Assembly (NCBI GenBank): GCA_964599375.1
Contig: CAZREW010000014.1
Location: 16,133-80,132, forward strand
Source: JAUWCL01 sp964599375
GTDB lineage: Bacteria; Krumholzibacteriota; Krumholzibacteriia; Krumholzibacteriales; Krumholzibacteriaceae
Length of the DNA: 64,000 bases
Direction of reading: 5' to 3'
Below, in pieces: positions 35,412-44,112 of this stretch (positions are counted from its first letter, which is position 1; each line of letters opens with the position of its first letter). Below the pieces are notes generated by a model. The model saw only the letters and a list, made by a program, of their open reading frames with translations, was not told where the DNA came from and searched no databases. A program made the translations under genes and the position numbers.

Positions 35412-36344
35412 TCATTCCGTGTTCTCGAGCGCCATCATCGAGGCCCCGACAAGAGAAGCCATATTGCCGAGTTCGGCCGGAACGACCCTCACCTCGGCGA
35501 GTACGCCGGCCATCAGCTGGGCGCGCATCGATTCGGTAGCCGGCCCTAGGATAAGGTCGCCCGCGCCGGCCACGCCGCCGCCGACGGCGATCACCTCGGG
35601 GTTGAAGAGATGCACTATGTTCGCCAGGCCCGTCCCGAGGGCGCGGCCCGCGCCGGCGAGGGCGCCGATCGCAACAGCGTCGCCCTGCCCGGCCGCCACG
35701 GCGACATCCGCCGCCGTCATGCTATCTCTATCCTCGAGGGAAGACGGTTCTCCGGCCCCTATCGCTGCCCTGGCCCTCGACACTATCGACGATGCGTTGG
35801 CCATAGCCTCGAGGCAGCCCCTGTTTCCGCAGGCACATACAGGCCCGGACGGGTCTATCACCTGGTGTCCGACCTCGCCGGCCATCCCCTGCCATCCGCG
35901 GTAAAGCCGGCCGTCGGCGATCACGCCTCCGCCTATCCCCGTGCCGAGAGTCAGGCAGACGAAATGCCTCGTGCCCCTGCCCGCGCCGAGGATGAATTCC
36001 CCCCAGGCCGCGCAGTTGACGTCGTTGTCCACCATCACCGTCACGCCGAGTTTCCCGGCGAAGAGGCCTCGAAGATCGAGGCCGTCCCAGCCGGGAAGGT
36101 TCGGGGAATAGTACAGGTATCCCCTTGTCCCGTCTATAAGTCCCGCGCAGTCAACGCCAGCGGATACGACCGGATGCTCACCTCGCCTTTCGTCCAGCCA
36201 TGCCGCGACCCTCTCGACTGCTTGCCCCGGGCCTTCGCCCGCCGCGGTGGGTATCCTGCCCCGCTCGACGATCTTCCCTTGGGCCGTCACTATCCCCAGC
36301 TTGATGTCCGTACCGCCGATATCGACACCGAGTATCTTTTTCAT
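35412..36344 (-). CDS. ROK-family sugar kinase, probable glucokinase
   Basis: 310 residues. ATP-binding ILGVDIGGTDIKLGIV, catalytic VDNDVNCAAWGE, second phosphate motif TLGTGIGGGVI, and the ROK zinc signature GHQVIDPSGPVCACGNRGCLE, cited here by its first His and the CxCGxxGC core. ROK kinases of this type phosphorylate glucose or N-acetylhexosamines. It lies between folC and lptD and is probably cotranscribed with them. Confidence 0.88.
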   Translation of the reverse strand: MKKILGVDIGGTDIKLGIVTAQGKIVERGRIPTAAGEGPGQAVERVAAWLDERRGEHPVVSAGVDCAGLIDGTRGYLYYSPNLPGWDGLDLRGLFAGKLGVTVMVDNDVNCAAWGEFILGAGRGTRHFVCLTLGTGIGGGVIADGRLYRGWQGMAGEVGHQVIDPSGPVCACGNRGCLEAMANASSIVSRARAAIGAGEPSSLEDRDSMTAADVAVAAGQGDAVAIGALAGAGRALGTGLANIVHLFNPEVIAVGGGVAGAGDLILGPATESMRAQLMAGVLAEVRVVPAELGNMASLVGASMMALENTE

Positions 36345-36369
36345 CCGCTTCCTTTCATCGGAGCGCCGC

Positions 36370-37710
36370 CTACATCCAGGCGACCGCTTCTTCGACCGCG
36401 AAGTGCGATCCGAGGACCAGCACCGTATCGCCGGGGCCGGCCAGATTCCCGGCGAGCTTTATCGCGCCGTGCATGCCGCGTACAGGCCTTATCTCCGCCC
36501 GGGCGCGCCCGGGCGGAGCTGAGACGCCGGAGAACCTCGAGAGGAGTTCGTCCCTCCCGGCGGCTCCCTTGTCCTTGAGCGGCACGAGTATTATATCGCG
36601 CGCCGAGCGCATCGCCTTCTCCGGAAACCTGCCGAGCTGTTTCCTGGCCATGACGCCGAACACTATGACGTTCCTTTCAGGGGGAGAGAGTCCGAGGAGC
36701 GTATCGAGAGAGGCGCACAGCGCCTCCTCGTTATGTGATACGTCGAGGATCGTCCGTGGTTCCCCTTTTAGTATCTGAAACCTGCCGGCCAGCGACGCTT
36801 CGGACAGGCCTTTCCTGACGGCCCGGCTCCCCGGACGGCGCCCGGGCAGGAAGACCTCCGCGGCCCTGACCGCCGTGGCGGCGTTCCGAACCTGGTGCGC
36901 CCCGATCATCCCCGTCCTGACCTCTCCGTAATCACGGAGCGGGGTAGCGAGAGAGAATACCATTTCAGCGTCTTTCCCCCGTGGCGTCCCCTCCACGTCG
37001 ATCCTGCCCCTCGAGCATAAAGCCTCCTCCCGGACCGGATGAAACGGGATACCCAGCCTCACGCAGTGCCTTGCGGCGCGCTCCTCGAGGCCCCAGGTCG
37101 AAAGGTTTGCGACGAGGGGAGCCCCCGGCCTCGTTATCCCGAGCTTTTCCCCGAGTATCTTCGCCTTTGTCTTTCCGAGATGCTCGCTGTGATCGATCGA
37201 TATCCCCGTTATGACTGTGACCCTGGCGTTCACCAGCCTCGTCGCGTCGAGGCGCCCCCCGAGTCCGACCTCGTATACCGCGGCGTCGACTCCGCGCTCG
37301 CGGAACCAGACCGCCGCCGCGGCTGTGATCCCTTCGAAGAATGTGAAAAGGGTCTCGCCGCGGGACTTTCTCAGCTCCCCGACGATACGGTCGAGGTCGG
37401 GGCTAGGGATCTCCTCCCCGTCGACCCTGATCCTCTCGTTTATCCTGAACAGATGCGGCGAATAGAAAGTACCTGTCCTGAGGCCGGAAGCCCTCAGGAT
37501 CGAGGTAAGGAACGTCGATACCGAGCCCTTCCCGTTCGTTCCCGCGACCAGTATGGCCGGGACGCTTTCCTGCGGGTCTCCCAGCGAGTGCAGCAGGGCG
37601 GTGATGTTCTCGAGGCCGAGACGCATCTTCGTGGGCCTCAGTGAGAAAAGGAATTCTATCGAGGGAAAGGAAGTCTCCCTACCTGATGAGCGTGATCTTG
37701 TTCTGGACAT
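36370..37710 (-). CDS. folC: Bifunctional folylpolyglutamate/dihydrofolate synthase
   Basis: About 446 residues from the ATG at 37710 (AGAGGGAG upstream), overlapping accD by 32 nt; no other usable start lies before the family's first helix. It has GLENITALLHSLGDP, the P-loop AGTNGKGSVS, YSPHLFRINERIRVDG, EVGLGGRLDATR, and DVSHNEEAL in the C-terminal domain. It adds glutamate to (dihydro)folate or dihydropteroate. accD-folC adjacency is common in bacteria. Confidence 0.9.
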   Translation of the reverse strand: MSRTRSRSSGRETSFPSIEFLFSLRPTKMRLGLENITALLHSLGDPQESVPAILVAGTNGKGSVSTFLTSILRASGLRTGTFYSPHLFRINERIRVDGEEIPSPDLDRIVGELRKSRGETLFTFFEGITAAAAVWFRERGVDAAVYEVGLGGRLDATRLVNARVTVITGISIDHSEHLGKTKAKILGEKLGITRPGAPLVANLSTWGLEERAARHCVRLGIPFHPVREEALCSRGRIDVEGTPRGKDAEMVFSLATPLRDYGEVRTGMIGAHQVRNAATAVRAAEVFLPGRRPGSRAVRKGLSEASLAGRFQILKGEPRTILDVSHNEEALCASLDTLLGLSPPERNVIVFGVMARKQLGRFPEKAMRSARDIILVPLKDKGAAGRDELLSRFSGVSAPPGRARAEIRPVRGMHGAIKLAGNLAGPGDTVLVLGSHFAVEEAVAWM

Positions 37711-38590
37711 TCTCCCTCTGCTCCGCCTCCGCGCCCGCAAGCCCGGAACCAGTGAGCGAGTCGAGAACGAAACCGAGGGCTTTCTTGAGCTCGCGGCGGT
37801 TCTTGATCATGTCGATCATCCCGTGCTCGAGCAGGAACTCCGAGCGCTGGAATCCCTCTGGAAGCTCCTCGCCGACTGTCTCGCGGATCACTCTCGGACC
37901 CGCGAAACCGACAAGAGCCTTCGGCTCAGCTATGATCACGTCGCCCTGGAACGCGAACGAAGCCGCCACGCCGCCCGTGGTCGGATTGGTAAGGATAGAG
38001 ATATAGGGAAGCCCGGCTCTAGCGAGTGAAGCCATGGCTGCGGATGTCTTTGCCATCTGCATAAGCGACAGGATAGACTCCTGCATGCGGGCGCCACCCG
38101 AGGCTGAGAGGATGACCAGCGGAAGGCCGTTTTCCAGCGCGACATCCGCGATCCGCCTTATCTTCTCACCTACCACCGATCCCATGCTCCCGCCCAGGAA
38201 GCTGAAGTCCAGCACAGCCAGTGCGGTCGGATTGCCGTTGACGGTGGCGGTACCGGTGATTATCGCTGAATTCCTCCCGGTCTTCTTCACCGCGCTGTTG
38301 AGGCGCTCGCTGTATTTCCTGCTGTCCCTGAATTGAAGTGGATCGACCGAGGTCAGACCCGTCTCGGTCTCCTCGAATGAGCCCTCGTCTGTGAGGATGT
38401 CGATGTATGCCGAGGCGTTTATCCGGAAGTGATACTCGCACTTAGGGCAGACCGAGAGCTGCCTTAACAGTTCCTTCCGGTAGAGGATCTCGCCGCAGGA
38501 AGGACATTTCTCCCAGAGACCGTCCGGGACTTCCTTCTTCCTCCAGGTCTTGATCCCCTGCTTTGCCTTTGTCAGCCAGTTCATACCCAT
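37679..38590 (-). CDS. accD: Acetyl-CoA carboxylase carboxyltransferase subunit beta
   Basis: 303 residues. The N-terminal zinc ribbon is Cys29, Cys32, Cys48, Cys51 (CPSC and CPKC). The crotonase-like core has LSASGGARMQES and PTTGGVAASFA, which bind the carboxybiotin and acetyl-CoA. With AccA it makes malonyl-CoA for fatty acid synthesis. accA is not in the window. Confidence 0.95.
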   Translation of the reverse strand: MGMNWLTKAKQGIKTWRKKEVPDGLWEKCPSCGEILYRKELLRQLSVCPKCEYHFRINASAYIDILTDEGSFEETETGLTSVDPLQFRDSRKYSERLNSAVKKTGRNSAIITGTATVNGNPTALAVLDFSFLGGSMGSVVGEKIRRIADVALENGLPLVILSASGGARMQESILSLMQMAKTSAAMASLARAGLPYISILTNPTTGGVAASFAFQGDVIIAEPKALVGFAGPRVIRETVGEELPEGFQRSEFLLEHGMIDMIKNRRELKKALGFVLDSLTGSGLAGAEAEQRENVQNKITLIR

Positions 38591-38663
38591 GCCTTCCGGT
38601 CCGCCGGGATGATCCGCTTCCCACCGCCTGGCCCTTTGCGGGCTGGAGATCCTTCAGTCCATT

Positions 38664-38692
38664 TAATCTAACACCACGCGCGAAGGCTTAAA
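38664..38692 (-). promoter_or_regulatory. Possible promoter for accD-folC-ROK-lptD
   Basis: TTTTAA, 17 nt, TAGATT on the minus strand in the 113-base gap before accD. The -35 is weak. Confidence 0.35.
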
Positions 38693-38703
38693 AAGCGTTT
38701 TTT

Positions 38704-39483
38704 TCATATTTCCGCCAGCCTGGGGAGTATCCGGAAAACCGCCTCCGCACCCCCCTGCGCAGCCTCCAGGACCTTTATATGGCCTGTAGCGCCTCGCGAC
38801 ACATTCGGCGCGAAATTCGTGATGAAAGAAAGACATGCGGCCTCGAGCCCCTTTTCGGCCGCTGCGACCAGTTCTGGCAGGGGCGACATGGTCGCGGCGT
38901 CCGCACCCATCAGGACCGCGGAGCGCGCCTCCGCCGGCGTTTCGTAGAGCGGCCCGGCCGTCCAGTAAAGGATACCCTCTGCGAATTCCATGCCTGTTTC
39001 GGCGGCTGCGGCGGCCACAAGCCGGCGAAGACCGGTCGAGATGGCCGGTTTCGCGGCCGGGCCTCTGCCGGATACGACCCATGGCAGCGAGACGATTCCG
39101 GAGGGAAGCATCCAGGACCCCGGCGGAATCGACCGCTTCAGGCTCCCGGCGGCCTGCGCGAGGACGATCCGCCTGCATCCCAGCTCAGCCGCCGCTGCGG
39201 CCGCGCAGCCGGCGCCGCCCCATCCTTCTCCCTCATAGATATGGGTCCTGCCGGCGAACACGAGGATCCTGCCTCTGCCGGTATCGAGCAGAATGAGCCT
39301 GCCGGGGTGTCCCTCTACGCCCGGGACCGCCATCCCGCCGAGGCCGGCGTATTCCGCCTCGGCCAGCACCCTGCCCGGCCATCCTGCCGGCGACAGGCCG
39401 GAGCCGGTGACAAGCGCCGTCTGCGCCGCACCGATGAACTCCACGGGGAACCGCCCGGAGCCGTTTATCATTCCCCCCGTCAA
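38704..39483 (-). CDS. Purine nucleoside phosphorylase
   Basis: 259 residues of the PNP/UDP phosphorylase superfamily, trimeric PNP-II type: TGSGLSPAG, the phosphate-site RTHIYEG, LAQAAGSL, and WTAGPLYETPAEARS with MGADAATMSPLPE. It splits purine nucleosides with phosphate. Start is TTG at 39483 (overlapping the rimI stop) or ATG at 39471. It is the last gene of the serS/porX/tsa operon. Confidence 0.85.
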   Translation of the reverse strand: MTGGMINGSGRFPVEFIGAAQTALVTGSGLSPAGWPGRVLAEAEYAGLGGMAVPGVEGHPGRLILLDTGRGRILVFAGRTHIYEGEGWGGAGCAAAAAAELGCRRIVLAQAAGSLKRSIPPGSWMLPSGIVSLPWVVSGRGPAAKPAISTGLRRLVAAAAAETGMEFAEGILYWTAGPLYETPAEARSAVLMGADAATMSPLPELVAAAEKGLEAACLSFITNFAPNVSRGATGHIKVLEAAQGGAEAVFRILPRLAEI

Positions 39484-39986
39484 GGCTTCCCCCTGTCCCC
39501 GGCGGGACAGTCCCCGTCAGGCCTTTCCGAGGAAACTATCTCCTTCTCGAAGAGCAGCGCATCCTCGCCCGAATCCGAATAGTATCCCCTTCGCCTTCCG
39601 ACCTGCCTGAAGCCTTGCTTCTCGTAAAACCTGATCGCCCGTGCGTTGCTGACCCGTACCTCGAGCACCGCCATGAGGCATCCTCTTTCGACGCTCCTCT
39701 CGACGGCCGCCTCAAGAAGCATCGCGGCGGCGTCCCCACCTCTTTCATCGGGAGCGACCGCTATGCTGAGGATATGCATCTCCTCGTAGCCGTACCACGA
39801 GGCTATGTAACCGATGATCCCGCCGCCGGCTGTGACGACGAGGTTCTCCGTCACGTCGGAAAGGCCGAGCTGCAGCATGAACATCCCCGCGGACCAGGGC
39901 ACGGGGAAGGATAAACGTTCTATCTCGAGAAGCCGAGGGATGTCGGCTTCGGTCATCTCCCTGACGGCGAGGTCAGCGCGGTTCAT
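39480..39986 (-). CDS. rimI: Ribosomal protein bS18 alanine N-acetyltransferase (GNAT family)
   Basis: 168 residues. GNAT fold with VREMTEADIPRLLEIERLSFPVPWS, the acetyl-CoA pyrophosphate loop VAPDERGGDAAAMLL, and EVRVSNARAIRFYEKQGF. The location next to tsaB is the usual rimI context. It overlaps tsaB and the phosphorylase gene by 4 nt each, so translation is coupled. Confidence 0.87.
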   Translation of the reverse strand: MNRADLAVREMTEADIPRLLEIERLSFPVPWSAGMFMLQLGLSDVTENLVVTAGGGIIGYIASWYGYEEMHILSIAVAPDERGGDAAAMLLEAAVERSVERGCLMAVLEVRVSNARAIRFYEKQGFRQVGRRRGYYSDSGEDALLFEKEIVSSERPDGDCPAGDRGKP

Positions 39987-40708
39987 CTGCCGCCTCCCGG
40001 CCTCAGTTTCGCCGATGAAGGGAGCTTCGCGTCAGGGGGCCGTACGTAAAGGGGCTCGAGGGCAGAGAGGCGCGCATAAGGCACGGCCTCGCGCCCGAGC
40101 GCGAGCGCCGCCGCCAGACTCGCCGTAGGGAGTGCCCATAGCGGGCCGCTGAAGACAGTACCGGCGGGGAACGATCTCTCGAGTTCCCCACGGTACTTTT
40201 CCACTCCCGATCCCGCCACAACGAGTCTGCCGGCATGCCCGGACTCGCCGATGCGCGCGGCCAGGGAGTCCGGAGCGGACGCGAAGGGAGGGAGTATCTC
40301 CCTCGGCGGGCTCCCCGAGATATCGTACAACGCGGTGTAGACCTCTCCCCTGCGGGCATCTATCACCGGGACTATGAAAGGGCCGCCGGAAGTGAGCGCC
40401 GCCGCGATCATCTCGAGCGATCCGACCGCCGCCACCGGGCGTCTTGCCACCGCTGCGAATCCCTTCACCGTGGCCAGTCCGATCCTGAGCCCCGTGAATG
40501 AACCCGGTCCTATCACGGTGACGAAAAGGTCGATATCCCTTATCTTGCTGCCCGCAGCTTCGAGACACCTGTCTACCGCGGGCATCAGGGTGGCCGAATG
40601 CGTATCGCTCGCGTCGAAGACGATCTCATGTACCGTCTCTGCGCCTGATGTGACCGATACGCTCCCTGTCATATGGGAGGAGTCGAGCGCGAGGACGAGC
40701 GGCTTCAT
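39983..40708 (-). CDS. tsaB: tRNA threonylcarbamoyladenosine biosynthesis protein TsaB
   Basis: 241 residues from the ATG at 40708, which follows GGGAGG and overlaps the tsaE stop (ATGA). ASKHA fold: LALDSSHMTGSVSV, GPGSFTGLRIGLATVKGFA and PVIDARRGEVYTALY are typical TsaB motifs. It partners TsaD and TsaE in making t6A37 on tRNA. tsaD and tsaC are not in the window. Confidence 0.92.
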   Translation of the reverse strand: MKPLVLALDSSHMTGSVSVTSGAETVHEIVFDASDTHSATLMPAVDRCLEAAGSKIRDIDLFVTVIGPGSFTGLRIGLATVKGFAAVARRPVAAVGSLEMIAAALTSGGPFIVPVIDARRGEVYTALYDISGSPPREILPPFASAPDSLAARIGESGHAGRLVVAGSGVEKYRGELERSFPAGTVFSGPLWALPTASLAAALALGREAVPYARLSALEPLYVRPPDAKLPSSAKLRPGGGR

Positions 40709-41214
40709 CTCCCGTCCTCCCATCCCTCGATGGCGTCGATGATCCCGGAAAGGGCCCGGACCTCTATCTCCCTCTCCTCGCTGCCTGTCATCCTGATCGA
40801 TATCGTCACGTCGAATTCCATCGTCCCTTCAGGGAGCCTGTCTCCCCATTCGACGACCACTATGTTCCTTCCGTCGACCGCGTCGAACATCCCAATCTTT
40901 TCAACCTCGCCGAGCTCCTCGAGGCGGTACAGATCGTAGTGAAGAAGCGGGATCTCCCCGCCCCGGTACTCCTCGACGAGTATGAACGTCGGGCTGAGCA
41001 CCTCTGTGACTATTCCGAGCCCGGCGGCGATCCCCTTCACGAGCGCGGTCTTGCCCGCGCCGAGGCCGCCCTCGAGGGAAAGCGTGGTCCCCGCCGGGAG
41101 TATCCGGCCCAGCCTTCTGCCAAGCGCGGCGGTCTGCCCGGGCGAGCCAGTCCGGATCACAACTGCACTCGGAGGGCCGGCCGGCCCATCGAGCCTTTTT
41201 ACCTTGCTGTCCAT
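40705..41214 (-). CDS. tsaE: tRNA threonylcarbamoyladenosine biosynthesis ATPase TsaE
   Basis: 169 residues. P-loop GGLGAGKTALVKGI, SPTFILVEEY with the conserved SPTF, LLHYDLYRLEE and VVEWGDRLPEG. It is the ATPase that drives the t6A synthase cycle with TsaB and TsaD. It is followed by tsaB and rimI with overlapping codons, and lies 64 nt after the PorX gene. Confidence 0.93.
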   Translation of the reverse strand: MDSKVKRLDGPAGPPSAVVIRTGSPGQTAALGRRLGRILPAGTTLSLEGGLGAGKTALVKGIAAGLGIVTEVLSPTFILVEEYRGGEIPLLHYDLYRLEELGEVEKIGMFDAVDGRNIVVVEWGDRLPEGTMEFDVTISIRMTGSEEREIEVRALSGIIDAIEGWEDGR

Positions 41215-41278
41215 ATCGATACGGATTTTAACCGACCGGCGGGCACGCTGCCAGCAATAACATCGCCCGCGGCACCGG

Positions 41279-42829
41279 TCACCTGGGGGTCAGCGTGATG
41301 CAGGGGACTATCATCTCCTCCAGCGAGATCCCGCCGTGCTGAAATGTGCCCTGGTACTGCTTTTCGTACTCGTGGAAGCGTGTCGGATAGACAAAGTAGT
41401 AGTTTTCCCTCGCCAGGATGTAGTTCTTCGACGGGCTCTCGGAGGGCAGCCTGAACTCGGCCGGCTTTCTGACGAGCAGCGTCTGCTTCGGGTCGCCGTT
41501 GATGTTCTCCCCGAACTTATACCTCAGGTTGGTAGAAGTCTCCCTGTTGCCGTGCACGAGGCTCGCCTTCTGCCCGAGGATAGAGCCGTGGTCGGTAGTG
41601 ATGATCACGGTCGCGCCGATTCCCGAGATCTTCCTCAGGATCTCCAGTAGGGCCGAATGGCCGAACCACGATCTCATCAGCGACCTGAACGCGCTCTCGT
41701 CAGGAGCGATCTCCTGGAGAATGTCGCTCTGGCTGCGGCCGTGCGCGAGGATATCAAGGAAATTGAAGACCATGGCGACCAGGTCGAGTTCTCCGTATGA
41801 ACTCACTTGCCTGTGGATCTCGTTCGCCTCCTCGGCATTGTATATCTTGACGTACTTCGTCTTCAGGTGACCGAGCCTCGCCTTCTTCATCTGCTCGTCC
41901 ATCAGGTTGTCCTCGTACCTGTTCTTGCTGAACTCGTCCTTCGACCGCTCGAGCCACATATCGGGATGCAGCCTCTGTATATCCTCGGGGAAGAGCCCCG
42001 AGAATATCGCGTTGCGCGAGTAGGGCGTCGCCGTCGGGAGGATCGAGTAGTACGAATCCCTCGTGATATTGAAGAAGGGGGCGATCATGTCCTCGACGGT
42101 CAGCCACTGGTCATACCTCATGCAGTCGATGACGATAAAATAGACCTTCTTCTTAGCGTTCAGATGGGGAAAGACGTAGTTACGGAAGACGTCGACGCTG
42201 AGCGCTGGGCCTTCTTCCGAGCGAAGCCAGGCCGGATAGTTATCCTCGATGTAACGGGCGAACTCGACGTTGCATCTCTTTCTCATGTCAACGTGGATCT
42301 GGTCCATCCCCGTCCCGCCGAACCTGTCGAACTCGAGGTCCCACTGGCAGAGCTCCTGCTGTATCTGGGCCCACTCCAACCAGTCCGGCCCCCGGGAGAC
42401 CTGGTCGTCGATCTTCCTGAACACCTGGAGATAATCCTTCGACGCCGCTCCCTCCTGGATCACGTGAGCCTCGAGGACCCTCTTGACCGCCGAGAATATC
42501 TGAAGCGGATTGATCGGCTTGAGCAGGTAGTCGTCTATCTTCATACCGATTGCCTGGTCCATCAGGCCTTCGGCCTCGTTCTTCGTGATCATGATCACCG
42601 GTATGTTGGCCGAGATCTCCTTGATCTCCTGGAGCGTCTCGAGCCCGGTCTTGCCGGGCATCGTCTCGTCGAGCAGAACGAGGTCGAACGGCTCCTTGGA
42701 CAGGACCCTCACCGCCTCATCCCCGCTCGAGACGCCCTTCATCCCATATCCCTTCCCCTCGAGGAAGATCATATGCGAGCGCAGCAGGTCTATCTCGTCG
42801 TCGACCCAGAGTATCTTCTTGGCTTTCAA
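41279..42829 (-). CDS. porX: PorX-type response regulator with PglZ phosphodiesterase domain
   Basis: 516 residues, matching the PorX length. Receiver domain 1-120: DDE at 10-12, phospho-acceptor Asp54 (LLDETMPG), LKPINPL. After a helical linker, the PglZ alkaline-phosphatase-like domain (about 200-516) shows IVIDCMRYDQW, the nucleophile region ILPTATPYSRNAIFSG and TTDHGSILGQ. In Bacteroidetes PorX is a response regulator and oligonucleotide phosphodiesterase controlling type IX secretion. The kinase gene lies immediately upstream (26 nt). Start is TTG. Confidence 0.9.
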   Translation of the reverse strand: MKAKKILWVDDEIDLLRSHMIFLEGKGYGMKGVSSGDEAVRVLSKEPFDLVLLDETMPGKTGLETLQEIKEISANIPVIMITKNEAEGLMDQAIGMKIDDYLLKPINPLQIFSAVKRVLEAHVIQEGAASKDYLQVFRKIDDQVSRGPDWLEWAQIQQELCQWDLEFDRFGGTGMDQIHVDMRKRCNVEFARYIEDNYPAWLRSEEGPALSVDVFRNYVFPHLNAKKKVYFIVIDCMRYDQWLTVEDMIAPFFNITRDSYYSILPTATPYSRNAIFSGLFPEDIQRLHPDMWLERSKDEFSKNRYEDNLMDEQMKKARLGHLKTKYVKIYNAEEANEIHRQVSSYGELDLVAMVFNFLDILAHGRSQSDILQEIAPDESAFRSLMRSWFGHSALLEILRKISGIGATVIITTDHGSILGQKASLVHGNRETSTNLRYKFGENINGDPKQTLLVRKPAEFRLPSESPSKNYILARENYYFVYPTRFHEYEKQYQGTFQHGGISLEEMIVPCITLTPR

Positions 42830-42855
42830 AATCGCCGGCCTTTCCAGGAACGCCG

Positions 42856-44112
42856 TCAGTCGACGGGGAACATTATCTGGAACGTCGTTCCCCCGCCCGG
42901 ATGCGTGCTTACGACCTTTATCGATCCTCCGTGGATGTCCTCGACTATCCGCTTGACCAGGGCCAGCCCGAGACCCCAGCCCCTGCTCTTGGTCGTGAAG
43001 CCGGGATCGAAGACCTTCTTCTTCATACCCGAGGACATCCCTTTCCCGTTGTCGCTGAACAGGATGATCACCGCGTTCTCGCCCTTGTCAACCCTTCCTG
43101 TAATATTGATCTTTCCTCCCTCGCCCGCAATCGCGTCGAGAGAATTTTTTATCAGGTTCTCGAAGACCCATCCGAGCAGATCGGCGCTGCAGCGCACGAG
43201 CGGGAGCTCTTCGACGTCGATCTCGATCGTCGAATCGATCTTAAGGGCCGGCCGCCGCCGCTCGAAGTAGTCGGCCGTCTCCTCGATTATCGGGGCTATC
43301 TTCTGGTACTCGAGCGGGGGAGCCGAGCCTATCTTGCTGAACCTCGAAGAGATCCTGCTGAGTCGGTCCACATCGGCCGAAGCCTCTTCCACCGGCCCGT
43401 CGAGGGCGGAAGAGCACCCCTGCTCGGCGGCCCTTTCGCGAATGATCGCGAGCCATCCCATGATCGACGTCAGTGGCGTGCCGAGCTGGTGAGCCGTCTC
43501 CTTGGCCATACCGACCCAGATCGACCTCTTCTCTCCCGTCTTGACGGCGCTCATGCCGAAAAGGCCGATGACTATGAAGATCACAAAAACGCCGAGCTGG
43601 ACGAAAGGAGCTATGCGCAGTTCCCTGGTAAGTTTCGACGGCCCATAATGGATGACGAGCGAGAGAAGATCCGAGTCGACCCTGATCGGGTAGTTCACCC
43701 TGTCGAATTCGACGGCTGTTTTCAGGATTTTCTCGAGCAGAGGGTCGGCCGGGTGCTCCGGATCGAAGTCGATCACCCTGGCATACTCATCGTCGGCCAG
43801 CATCTCGACACCGATCCCGCTCCACACCAGGGGCCTTCCCGTGCGGTCGGTCAGGATGAACGGAAGGGATATAGCGCCGCGGACCTCCCTGATGAATTCC
43901 TGGCTCGACTCATCACTCACGTCTTTGAGGGCGATCGCTATGAACTTCGAGAACAGCCTCGTCGTGTCCTCGGACTGCGCCTTCATCCTCGTGATCAGGC
44001 TGTTGTTGTACCAGAGCGCGCCGGTGACCAGTATGACGGTGCCGGCTATGAAGTATATCCTTAGGAGAAACGACAGATTTCCCGGGATCTTCAGCGCGGG
44101 CCTACGCTTCAA
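42856..44112 (-). CDS. Membrane sensor histidine kinase, likely partner of PorX
   Basis: 418 residues. Two membrane helices (about 13-32 and 166-185) frame a periplasmic sensor domain. His box GMAKETAHQLGTPLTSIMGW (the AHQLGTPL form common in FCB kinases), N box FENLIKNSLDAI, G1 DNGKGM, G2 GWGLGLALVKRI. The TTG start overlaps the 3' end of serS by 11 nt. Adjacency makes it the likely PorX kinase, so PorY-like in role, but PorY itself is not always linked to porX and orthology is not proven. Confidence 0.85.
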   Translation of the reverse strand: MKRRPALKIPGNLSFLLRIYFIAGTVILVTGALWYNNSLITRMKAQSEDTTRLFSKFIAIALKDVSDESSQEFIREVRGAISLPFILTDRTGRPLVWSGIGVEMLADDEYARVIDFDPEHPADPLLEKILKTAVEFDRVNYPIRVDSDLLSLVIHYGPSKLTRELRIAPFVQLGVFVIFIVIGLFGMSAVKTGEKRSIWVGMAKETAHQLGTPLTSIMGWLAIIRERAAEQGCSSALDGPVEEASADVDRLSRISSRFSKIGSAPPLEYQKIAPIIEETADYFERRRPALKIDSTIEIDVEELPLVRCSADLLGWVFENLIKNSLDAIAGEGGKINITGRVDKGENAVIILFSDNGKGMSSGMKKKVFDPGFTTKSRGWGLGLALVKRIVEDIHGGSIKVVSTHPGGGTTFQIMFPVD